Shown: in pieces, positions 40,182-49,600 of the stretch
Numbering within the stretch: the first letter of the stretch is position 1
Layout: each line of letters opens with the position of its first letter
The notes under the pieces: model-generated
What the model was told of the DNA's origin: nothing
What the model saw: only the letters and a program-made list of their open reading frames with translations
Databases searched by the model: none
Made by a program: the position numbers and the translations under genes
Assembly (NCBI GenBank): GCA_963797675.1
Contig: CAWCQQ010000021.1
Location: 135,184 to 199,183 of the forward strand
Direction: 5' to 3'
Source: DASQPR01 sp963797675
GTDB taxonomy: Bacteria; Actinomycetota; Actinomycetes; Mycobacteriales; Micromonosporaceae
DNA: 64,000 nt

Positions 40182-41860
40182 TCAGGTCGCGTCCTCCTCG
40201 AGCAGGTAGGGACCGACGTGCTGTCTGCATCGCGGCGAGGTAGCCCTCTCGATCGTGCTCGCCCCAGAAGTGGATCTGCTGCCCTCGGCGTCGGTGTAGT
40301 ACTTGAGGAAGACGTTGCGCGTGCAGACCGGGATGTAGGAGCCCGAGCCGGTCCCGTTCGAGGATGTTGCGGCGCTTGACCTCGAAGACGGAGTTGCTGA
40401 GCGCGCTGTTGTCATCGCTTGCCAGGAGCGCGAGGTTCGCGATCGCGTCGACGTCTTCGCTCGTCGCCGGCGAGGCTGAAAAGCGTGCTGAGCTCCTGCT
40501 CCAGCGGCGCGAACGCTTCCTCGGAGATGTTCGCCGATGGCGGCGTTGATGCGCTCGGTGAGCTCGGCGCGGTCTGCCTCGTGAGATCGTGGGGAGGCCG
40601 GCGAGGGCGTCTCGGTGCAGGCGAAGCCACTCCACCCACTGCGCGGCGCGGTTCAGCTGCTCGGCGTTCTGCGCGTGGATGTGCTCGATGCTCCACCGCT
40701 GCGCCGCGTGCTCCCTGAACGAGAACCGCTCGGAGGAGAGCTTCATGCTCCGTACGGTCTCGACGTTCATCAACAGCAGGACAGCCTCCGCCTTCGTGTT
40801 TCCGTACCGCAGCTCTGCGAGGTCTGAGGCCGTTCAGCGACAGGTCGGCGCGGATCCACGCGTCGAGGCGGGCCTCGAACTCGCGCTTCGTGCAGTCCTG
40901 CGACAGCGCGACCAGTTCGTCGAACGTCCGGCCCCGGGCGATCAGGTAGCCGATCTTGTGGAACAGATCGCGGTTGTCGTACCAGCCCATGACGAGCGAG
41001 TGGAGCTCGATCACCTGATTCCACAGGTCTTGCGCCGCGCTCTCGATCATCGGCCGGAGCGTCTCGAAGGTGTGGAACAGCGGACGCGTGCCTCGCCCTT
41101 CGGCCAGGCCGCGAGCGTGTCGAGCAGAAGCGTGATGTGCGTCGCCTCCTGGCTCGGCCTGCCGGTGACGAACGCCCACAACTCCGGGACGCGGAGGTCC
41201 CGTTCGATGCTGTCCCACTGCGCGGCGATTTCGCGTTCGCGCTTCAGTTCGCTGGCGCGCGTGAGCAGGAGAGGCCTTGACGAGTTCGGCGTCGGTGAGA
41301 GGGATCCGCCCGACGTTGAGGCGGGTGAACAGCGTCGTGGACTCGACGTCGGCTGGCGCCTCGTACCAGATGACGTAGACGGACTCGGACAGGTACTTGT
41401 AGAAGTTGATCGCCTCGAGCGTCGTGTTGTCGCTGCCCGTCGAACCACTCCCGGATGCACGCGAACGGCGCCGAAGATGTGGAAGAAGTCGATGTTGTCC
41501 TGGCTCTGCTCCGGCGTCGGGTGGTGCAGGTAGTCGGCGCTGCCGGGCCGAGTCTCGTACTCCAGCGAGTACTTCGGTCCCGTCGTCGGGAGGTGCTCGT
41601 GGATGTAGCGGAGGATCAGAACAGGGTCGTCAGGCGCTGCTGGCCGTCGACGAGTTCCCACTTCCTGTCGTCGCGACGCTTCACCACGACCGGCTGCAGG
41701 AAGTACTTCTGCCGGCGCTCTCCTGGATGTCATCGAGCAGCCGGACGACCTCATCGCGTCCCCAGCGATACCCGCGCTGGTAGCTCGGCACGAAGAACGA
41801 ACCGGCGATGTCTCCCACCAGCTCCGGCCGCAGATCGGTCCTGATCTCCTCGTCGTCCAC
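40182..41860 (-). CDS. DUF262/DUF1524-type protein, frameshifted
   Basis: The second DUF262 protein, upstream of and coupled to the first. From GTG 41,860: DDEEIRTDLRPELVGDIAGS, then VPSYQRGYRW (the QRxYxW core), RKWELVDGQQRLTTLFLILR and YIHEHLPTTGPKYSLEYETR. The C-terminal half has WSIEHIHAQNAEQLN, a DUF1524-type His-Me-finger candidate (EHI), and IANLALLASDDNSALSNSVF, closing with HVGPYLLEEDAT. Some eight frame changes occur. Such proteins cut modified or foreign DNA in GmrSD and related systems; whether this pair does is unknown. The length of about 560 residues fits. Confidence 0.72.
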
Positions 41861-42003
41861 CGGCTGATATTAACGGAATTCCATCGACGCCACGGAACTC
41901 CTATCCCGATTTCCAAGGCCAGGGATTTGCATGCAGTTGCGGTACACGAAGACCATCTGCCTCAGATATGGCAACTGACAGGCCGATGACCGTAAGACCC
42001 TGT

Positions 42004-42375
42004 TCATGTCGGCGGCCGGATATGCGTTGGCATACCCAAGACCGAGCAACCGAGCAGGCGGGACAGGACAGCGCGCTGCTGTTCGGTGACCGGATTGTGG
42101 AAGACGACTGCGGTCGCTTCGAGGGCTTCACGGGCGGCCGCGATCTCACGGATCTTGCCCATGGTCATCAGCGTGCGTCGAGAGTAAGGATCGTGCATTC
42201 GTCTCACGCCGCCGTTGGACGCGCCACGCCGCTGGACGAACATCGCGACGACCAGTGCTCTGTGGCTCTCGACGGTGTGAGTCAGTTCATTCATGAACCA
42301 CTCGTACTGGGCGACGTTGGCCGAGAACAGTCCGGCAACGATGACTCGTTGTCCCGCCAGTTCAACCGCCGACAT
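42004..42375 (-). CDS. HflX N-terminal-domain-only protein
   Basis: About 123 residues that match only the N-terminal domain of the ribosome-splitting GTPase HflX: VELAGQRVIVAGLFSA, MNELTHTVESHRALVVAMFV, QRR, then TLMTMGKIREIAAAREALEA (in place of the YIGxGKxEEI motif) and TAVVFHNPVTEQQRAVLSRL. The HflX linker and GTPase domain are absent and the frame ends in PTHIRPPT. The ATG at 42,375 lacks a clear Shine-Dalgarno. It lies 34 bases after the S24/S26 peptidase-like gene. It could be a truncated gene or a stand-alone domain protein that competes with HflX; not decidable here. Confidence 0.6.
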   Translation of the reverse strand: MSAVELAGQRVIVAGLFSANVAQYEWFMNELTHTVESHRALVVAMFVQRRGASNGGVRRMHDPYSRRTLMTMGKIREIAAAREALEATAVVFHNPVTEQQRAVLSRLLGCSVLGMPTHIRPPT

Positions 42376-42409
42376 CTGCGCAGGGGGTCCACGATGGCGC
42401 AAAGTTGAT

Positions 42410-42766
42410 CTACCTGCCTTCGCCTGGCCGGAGTTTGCCGTCGATCCGGGATCTGGGCGCGCCGTCCACCGCTGTGCAGATGCCGCTGACGCGCGCGTGG
42501 TTGGTCCAGCCGTTGATCCGGCCGCGGTTGTTGCTGATCTGCATTCGTCCGCTGGCCCGATCAACGGCCGAGACCAGATGCAGGTACGTGCTCCCCGCGA
42601 CTCGTGCCAACACGATGTCTCCGACCTCGACCGTGCTCGGATCGACCGGGGATACGGTGACGAGTTGTCGACTGCGGATTAGCGGCACCATCGACGAGCC
42701 GGTCGGCCGGAACTCGACCGTCTGACCAGCAGCGACCCGGGCAGCGACCGCATCCAGAAGTCCCAT
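42410..42766 (-). CDS. S24/S26 (LexA/signal-peptidase fold) protein, catalytic Lys apparently replaced
   Basis: A 118-residue protein with the peptidase S24/S26 fold: EFRPTGSSMVPLIRSRQLVT holds the nucleophile Ser in GSSM, then VEVGDIVLARVAGSTYLHLV and QISNNRGRINGWTNHARVSG. In relatives I know, the YLHLV strand goes on with K (LVKA), the general base; here it is LVSA, so the dyad seems lost. Such small proteins are found in actinomycetes without known substrates. The start ATG at 42,766 is the first of the frame; the gene is upstream of the HflX-N protein on the same strand. Confidence 0.6.
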   Translation of the reverse strand: MGLLDAVAARVAAGQTVEFRPTGSSMVPLIRSRQLVTVSPVDPSTVEVGDIVLARVAGSTYLHLVSAVDRASGRMQISNNRGRINGWTNHARVSGICTAVDGAPRSRIDGKLRPGEGR

Positions 42767-42899
42767 TATCGAGGAGTCTGACGGATCCGCCGGCCCGTGG
42801 CCACCCGATTTCGTTCCGGGTTCGGGATTGCTCGCCCTACCTCGTTGGCCTGCGAGATGGTGTCGTTCTAGATTGATCGTCTTGAGACCTGGACATATC
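42767..42899. other. short intergenic stretch before the S24/S26 gene
   Basis: About 130 bases between the S24/S26-like start and the DUF2637 fragment. No gene, terminator or clear promoter could be made out. Confidence 0.3.
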
Positions 42900-43139
42900 G
42901 GAGGCGGTCATGACGGCTCTGGACGATCTGACGAGCCTGATCCGCGCCGGACGGTCCGGAACTGTCCAGGACGGCGACACCGGACTCGCCCGGACTGGTT
43001 CGGACTTTCCGAACCGCGACGGCATCTCCATCACCAACAGGAGCGCCAGCGCAGGCCACCCGGCAACGATCCGCGCACCCAAGTCCGGGTGCGCAGCGGC
43101 CGCATTTTGCGACAGCGCCCGGATAATCATCAATGCAGC
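42900..43139 (-). pseudogene. DUF2637-protein fragment (copy 1)
   Basis: The minus-strand peptide AAAHPDLGARIVAGWPALAL continuing LLLVMEM then SRFGKSEPV is nearly the same as a segment of the DUF2637 protein at 54,129-54,642 (AAAHPDLGARIVAGWPALAL, LLLVVEMLSRSGKSEPV). It is the last transmembrane-like part of a DUF2637 protein; the N-terminal half and the C-terminal helix-turn-helix are missing. It lies just before the large unknown/helicase operon and in the same orientation as the second copy, which is on its other side. Confidence 0.55.
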
Positions 43140-43339
43140 GCTCCGATCTTTGCGGATTGTCGCCCGTCCGCCTTCGCAACCGTAGGGTCTACCGTGGCGC
43201 GCGGCTTCGATTGGCTGGGCATATCCGACATGACGAACGGCGATGTCTAGATACTGCTTGGCTGGTCTGTCATCACGTTAGGCTGGTTTTGCATCCTCGT
43301 GCCTGTAGCCGGGACTTGTCCGGCGATAGTGTTGCGGAC

Positions 43340-46300
43340 GTGTCCGTTTCCGAGGTGGGGCCGCTTCGGCGCAAGTTAAACACCACGGAACTTCTAGATC
43401 TCAGAGAACACGAGTGGTCTCCTAAGCTCCGCGGAGCCTCGCTTGTAGCTGAGGTCGAAGTCGCCGACGCGCATACCGCACAGGTATCCATGGTGCTTGG
43501 CGCCTACTACGGCCGTTTGGGTGGCGCGAACTCCGATCGGATCTTTGAGCGCTGGCCCGCCTGCGTCGTGCTGTCCGTTACGGGTGTCGCAGCGCGGGAC
43601 TATGCCCAGAGTACGTTCTGGCCGGCCATGTGGAGGGCGATGCGGTTCGATGGCGACCAGCATGATCGGACTATGTGGGGGAATGGATTCTCGGCGGCGT
43701 TGGGCCGATTGGGCATGCCCACGTTCCCGTTCATGCCGACGCCGTACGTCGGACCGATTCTCATGCACACAGGCATTCCGACGTACTGTCTCGATGATTT
43801 TCTGCGGCTGCTGCTAGTCCGCAGCGCTCGTGATCCTGCGCTCGACGCGGAGCGTTTCCTGGCGTGGACCGCGGAGCGCGACGCGCATGTGGCCTCCTTG
43901 GATGTGCCGGTCCGTCGGTTTCTGCGGCACGGTTCGGATTTTGCTCTCGATGTCGTCGACCGCACGCTGAACCTGCTGGAGCAGTTGCGTAACCCGGAGG
44001 CGGATCTGCAGGCAGTGGGCTTGCCACAGCGTCTGCTGGCGCGCGCCCGGGAACTCGCCGCTGGCGGTCTGTTGGATTTGTCCTCACCCGCAGCTGGATC
44101 GATTCCGACGGCAGTCCGTTCGGAGAGCCCGCGGATCGGGCTCGATCCGTTCGGTCGTGGTGTAGAGGTGAAGCTGCCCGCGGTGAGCGATATGCCCGAC
44201 GGGGTCGCTGTCTGGCGGATTACCGCCGACGGCATGACGGTGCTGCAGCGCAGCCAGGCCCAATGGGTCGGGGTGAGCGAAGCGGCACCACCCACCACAT
44301 ACGGAATTCCACGTCCGGTACGCAATGTCGTGGTTGCGCTCAACGGGTCGGCACTGGAGACCGGCCTGAGCGTGGTCGACCCGGATGCTCCCATGCTGAT
44401 CTTCACTGATGACGGTCGACGACACTCCGATCAACTGTCGCTGCCCCGTGACGCGGTGTGGGTCCTGCACCCCGAGGAGAACGAGCTCACCGCGGACCGA
44501 GCGGTACGCGTCATTGCGGAGGGTCAGCTCCCGTTGGGCTGGAGCGGTTGGCTGCTTTCCCGGGTGTCGTTGGATGGCCTCCAATGGATCGGCTTGGCTG
44601 ATATGCCGGCGACCCGGCGCTATGTCCGGGGCTTTATCCGCCCGCGGATTGACGCTGGCGAGCCGGTCCCGGGCCTGACCACGCCGTACGGCTCGCCGGT
44701 CTTCAGCAGTCTGCCGATGGTATGGCTGCCGGGCAAGGCGGATGCGGTCACACCTTGGCGTATCGAGGTTGCAACGGCCGACGGCACAGTAGTCGCGGTC
44801 CACTCCCATGAGATCACGGAGTCGACAACTGCTTCGGACCTGTGGGAGTCGGTGAGCCGCCCGGTTCTCGGCGCATTCGTCATCACCGTTCGAGGTCCGC
44901 TCGGTCGCGGTGTCAGTCGCAGCGTGTTCATTGCAGAAGGAGTGAGCGTCCGATATACGCCGGAGGTGCGCTGGCTCAGCGCCAACGGCCTTGTCCCGGG
45001 GCATGCCGAGGTGATGACCGGCGTCGGCGGTCATGTCCGTCCAGACTGTCAAGACTTCGCCTCCAACGTGATCGCCAATGTCGTTGAGGTCCGGACCGAC
45101 ACCGAGACAGAGCCGTTCGTGATCAGCCCACCCCATATGCAGGTTCTTCGTGAACGTGCTGGGGAGTCCGACGTGTGGAACGCCGGTCCGCTGCGGTTGT
45201 CGGCTGAATCGCTGTCCGAGGACCCGGGATCGCTGTCAGTGCGATTGCCTCCGATGGAGACGCCGCCGGCGGTCCGGGTGATCATCGGCGGCCAGACGGT
45301 CCAGGAACTGAACGCCAGCGGACGTCCGCGAGCGGGCTATGCGCGATACGAGCTGGGCCGCATCGCCGACACGATCGCCGAGCACCGGCACGCCGACCTC
45401 GTCCTACCGATCGGTCACGGCGGAACGCCGCTCGCGTTTATCCGCCCGCGTCGCCTGGCCACGGGTGTACGTCACATGGGTGACCACCTGCTGCTTCATG
45501 ACGTGGTCACAGTCGACGGGCTGATGGCTGCGATCTACGCCGTGCACGCCCCGTGGCGTGATCCTGCGATCGTCCCGGTTTACGATGAGTCGATCGCGCT
45601 CCCATCCGACCTCGTGGAGGCCGGACCGCTGTTGATATCACTGCAGATCGAAAACGGGTGGACCTTTACGGAATGGCCGCGGTGGCCTACTGAAGCACTT
45701 ATCGCCACGGCGCACGGCTTCGTGCGGTCTCAGGACGACGAAGAGACTGCTTTGTCGGCGTTCCTCGCCGGCAGAGGACCGCTGCCAGGCAGCTTCGACG
45801 ATCTGGGCAGGCTGTGGAGCGTCGTCGATCTCGCGTCGGAACTGCGCTCCCGTCTGCGGGTCCCGGAGCTGATTGAGGCGTGCGCCGCTCCGCTCCAGCA
45901 GCGACCCATGCCGGCGATGACGGCTCTCGTAACGGCGGCGCTGGCCCCCGACCGGTCGCTCGCCGCGATCGTCACCACCGGGTTGGCAGCGGCTGCCGCG
46001 CTAGACATCGTCGATCCCAGCGAGATCCGCAGGATGTGGTCGCTTCTTCCGGCCGCCGCTGTCCTGGCCACGGGTGGCCTGTTCGACGACGAGGACTGCC
46101 TTCTCGCAGCTGAGTCGCAGTGCGGCGAAACACTGTCGCGCATACGTGCCGAAGGCCGTGACCCCCACGCGAAGGTCGGAGGCTTCGGGCCGGAGGTGGC
46201 GCAGCTCGCGCTGATGGCGCCTGGGCAGCTCGCCGGACTGTGGAGCGCCGCGAATGTCGTGCCGCGGTCGCTGCTGGACCCGGACACCCGTATGGTCGCG

Positions 46301-46657
46301 GCCCGCCAGCTGTTCGACGCGCGTACGGCCCTCACCGGGTCGCCTATCTGCCAGCAGGCGACGACAATCGTCCGGGAGTCGATGACCCTGATCGCCCGGA
46401 GTTCCCGCCGCGACCTGGCAGCACACGTCCAGGAGCGGAGTGGGTCGACATCCGGCAGCCTCTGGATGTCGCTGCCCATGGTGTCGTCGGCGCTGGCGAT
46501 CGTGGCCCGCCTGGCAGCCCGAGGTGACCAGGCGTGTCGGCAATACGAGCAGGCCATCCGCGGGGACTGGAGCAAACTGGCGCATCACGCACCGGAGTTG
46601 GTGACGATCGACCTCCTCCTGGCTGAACTCCTCCTGACCGCACGACCGACGGAGTAA
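43340..46657 (+). CDS. large protein of unknown function, partner of the DUF1998 helicase
   Basis: A 1,105-residue protein in one clean frame. No nuclease, kinase or ATPase motif is recognised; it reads as a mix of helical segments and beta-rich stretches (ARDPALDAERFLAWTAERDA, AVSDMPDGVAVWRITADG, PVLGAFVITVRGPLGRG). It ends two bases before the GTG of the helicase gene, so the two are one operon. Large unknown proteins paired with a DUF1998 helicase are the layout of Druantia type III (DruH-DruE), which is my best guess. The start is uncertain: the GTG at 43,340 is used because homology-like sequence begins there; the in-frame codons back to 43,133 seem non-coding. Confidence 0.7.
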   Translation: MSVSEVGPLRRKLNTTELLDLREHEWSPKLRGASLVAEVEVADAHTAQVSMVLGAYYGRLGGANSDRIFERWPACVVLSVTGVAARDYAQSTFWPAMWRAMRFDGDQHDRTMWGNGFSAALGRLGMPTFPFMPTPYVGPILMHTGIPTYCLDDFLRLLLVRSARDPALDAERFLAWTAERDAHVASLDVPVRRFLRHGSDFALDVVDRTLNLLEQLRNPEADLQAVGLPQRLLARARELAAGGLLDLSSPAAGSIPTAVRSESPRIGLDPFGRGVEVKLPAVSDMPDGVAVWRITADGMTVLQRSQAQWVGVSEAAPPTTYGIPRPVRNVVVALNGSALETGLSVVDPDAPMLIFTDDGRRHSDQLSLPRDAVWVLHPEENELTADRAVRVIAEGQLPLGWSGWLLSRVSLDGLQWIGLADMPATRRYVRGFIRPRIDAGEPVPGLTTPYGSPVFSSLPMVWLPGKADAVTPWRIEVATADGTVVAVHSHEITESTTASDLWESVSRPVLGAFVITVRGPLGRGVSRSVFIAEGVSVRYTPEVRWLSANGLVPGHAEVMTGVGGHVRPDCQDFASNVIANVVEVRTDTETEPFVISPPHMQVLRERAGESDVWNAGPLRLSAESLSEDPGSLSVRLPPMETPPAVRVIIGGQTVQELNASGRPRAGYARYELGRIADTIAEHRHADLVLPIGHGGTPLAFIRPRRLATGVRHMGDHLLLHDVVTVDGLMAAIYAVHAPWRDPAIVPVYDESIALPSDLVEAGPLLISLQIENGWTFTEWPRWPTEALIATAHGFVRSQDDEETALSAFLAGRGPLPGSFDDLGRLWSVVDLASELRSRLRVPELIEACAAPLQQRPMPAMTALVTAALAPDRSLAAIVTTGLAAAAALDIVDPSEIRRMWSLLPAAAVLATGGLFDDEDCLLAAESQCGETLSRIRAEGRDPHAKVGGFGPEVAQLALMAPGQLAGLWSAANVVPRSLLDPDTRMVAARQLFDARTALTGSPICQQATTIVRESMTLIARSSRRDLAAHVQERSGSTSGSLWMSLPMVSSALAIVARLAARGDQACRQYEQAIRGDWSKLAHHAPELVTIDLLLAELLLTARPTE

Positions 46658-46659
46658 TC

Positions 46660-49600
46660 GTGTCCCATGCTCTGGATCCCCTAAAGACCAGCCGCCTGAT
46701 CTCGGAGACGTATCGCCGTTATCTCCGCTCGCTGCTTCAGATCCGGGATCCCCAGATCTCAGATGCACTCCGCGCCGAAATCGTCGCCAGCCCCATCCTC
46801 ACCAAGGGCCCCCTGCTGGAGGCCAACCCTCCGTACGCGACCGGGTCGACCCTCGCGGAGCTGATCGTCGAAGGCGTCCTGCACCCGTCGTTCCGGGCGC
46901 TCGAAGGCCCGGCGCTACCCGTTGACCGCCCGCTCTACCAACATCAGGAGTCGGCGCTGCGCAAGGCCGTCGTCGGACGCAACCTCGTCGTCGCTACCGG
47001 GACAGGCTCCGGAAAGACCGAGTCATTTCTCATACCGATCCTCAATGCCCTGAGCCGCGAACACGATTCCGGCACGCTGACCCCAGGTGTCCGTGCACTG
47101 CTGCTGTACCCCATGAATGCTCTCGCGAACGACCAGCTCAAGCGCCTACGTGGCATTCTGGCCGAGGCGCCGCATATCAGCTTCGGCCGGTACACCGGAG
47201 ATACGCCGGAGAGTAGGCGTGTCGCTGCCGAGACCTTCGAATCCCTCAACCCCGGTGCGGTACGGCTGCGCAACGAACTGCTCAGCCGCGAGGAGATGAG
47301 GGCAACGCCCCCGCATATCCTGCTCACCAACTACGCTATGCTGGAATACCTCCTGCTACGGCCGGCCGACATCGACCTGTTCGACGGTCCCCATCGTGGC
47401 GCACTGCGGTTCATCGCGCTCGACGAGGCGCATGTTTACGACGGCGCGAAGGCTGCTGAGGTCGCGATGCTCCTGCGGCGTCTGCACGACCGAGTTGCCG
47501 CCGGTCAAGCACTGCAGTACATCGCTACGAGCGCGACAATGGGAGACAACCCCCGAGCAGTCACCGAGTTCGCGACGAAGCTGTTCGGTGCACCGTTCGA
47601 ATGGCTTGAGGATGACCCGTCCCGACAAGACCTCGTTCGAGCCGCGCGTACCACCCTGCCCGCCGGACCGTTCTGGGGACCGCTGCCCAGCGCGACCTAC
47701 CGCGAACTGGCAACGTCGGACGATCCTGGCACCGACCTCACGCGATTGGCCCAGGACCACGGCTTCACCGCCGAGAGCGCGGCCGACGCGTTAGTCCACG
47801 AACGCTCCATGGCGGAGCTGCGCCGGAGTCTGGCCACCACACCATTAATGTTCGCCGATGCCGCGCAGGCGATTTTTCCGGAAGACGCGGCTGCGGAGGA
47901 GGCGCTCGCGGATCTCGTCACCATCGGCGCGGCCGTCTCGGATACCTCGGGCACGCCGGTGCTCTCCGCCCGTTATCACTTGTTCGCCCGGGCGACGGAG
48001 GGTGCGTTCACCTGCCTGACGCCGTCGGGCCCACACGTCTCGCTGAGTCGTCGCGAAGTATGCGATACCTGCGATGGCGCGGTCTTCGAGTTCGGCGCAT
48101 GTAAACGCTGCGGTGCTGTGCACCTGCTCGGGGCGCTCCAGCATGACGGCACCGGACTGGTCTTCACGCCGCGCGTCAAAAATGACGACAGCCGGGTGTG
48201 GCTGCTGCTCACGGACACGCCGGGACTCGCGGACGAGGATGACGAGACTCTCGAAGAGTCCTCCGACTCTGCCGCGGATGACGCGCTCCTGTGCGCGACC
48301 TGCGGCGGCCTGTACGCTCCGCCACGCTCCGCCTGCGCACGCCCCGGCTGTGGCCAAAGCTCACTGCGGCAGGTCCGCCGGCTCAAGACTCGCCTCGACG
48401 AGCCGACCGGCTGCCTCGTCTGCGGCGCCCGAGGCTCGGCGATGATCCGAAAATTCGAGAGCGGTGGTGAGGCTGCCGCCGCCGTGCTGTCCACCGCGTT
48501 GTATCAGGCTCTCCCGCCGTCCGACAACGAGGAACTCGCGGACCAGCCCGGGGAGGGTCGCAAACTACTCCTGTTCAGCGACAGCCGACAGGCGGCCGCA
48601 TTCTTCGCACCGTACCTCGAGTCGACCTACGCCACGGTCCAGCACCGGCGCCTGATCCTGCTGGGTCTTGCCCAGGCCACTGCGAAAGACGCGACAGTCA
48701 CCATCGATGACCTGGTCTTTCATGTCGCCAAAGCGGCAGACAGTGCGCAGGTGTTCGAACGGCGGATGTCACGCCAGCAGCGGGAACGCACGGCGGCACT
48801 GTGGGTCACCCAAGAGTTGGTTGCGCTCGATGAGCGTCAATCCCTTGAAGGCCTGGGCCTTGTACGGGTCGACCTCGACCGCGATCCAGGCTGGCGCATC
48901 CCCTCGGCGTTCGCACAACTCGGCTTGTCCGACGATGAATCCTGGGCGGTTCTGGGTCAACTCGCCACCAGCATTCGCCAGCAGGGCGTCCTTACCATGC
49001 CCGACGGCGTCGATCCGCGCGATGAGGTGTTCGACCCGCGTCGCGGCCCGATCTACGCCCGAGAGAACAACGCCGAGGCAGGCCGCAAGGTCCTGAGCTG
49101 GCTGCCGACCCGCGGGGCCAACCGGCGGCTTAACTACATGCAGCGGTTACTGATTTCGCTGGACAGTACGGAGGATGCGGCGGCAGTGCTACGCGGCTGC
49201 TGGAAGTTCCTCACGTCCCTGAAAGAGGGCTGGTTGTCCGCCGAAACCGTACGAGTCGTGGGAACCGTTCATCAGGTCGATCACAGTCGCCTCTTGCTCG
49301 GCCCGGTTACCGATGAACGGCCGGTATACCGCTGCAGCCTCTGCGGACGAGTCACCGCGTTTTCGATCCGTGCGGTCTGCCCCACCTTGGGATGCGCTGG
49401 CAAGCTCAGCACGTTCGTCATCACGGCAACCGGAGACGATGATCACCACTACCGCAACGTGTACCAATCGATGACGCCGGTCCCGCTGACGGCCCGGGAA
49501 CACACGGCGCAATGGACGAGCCTCGAAGCAGCCGACATCCAACAGCGGTTCCTGCGTGGTCAGATAAACGTATTGTCCTGCTCCACGACGTTCGAACTCG

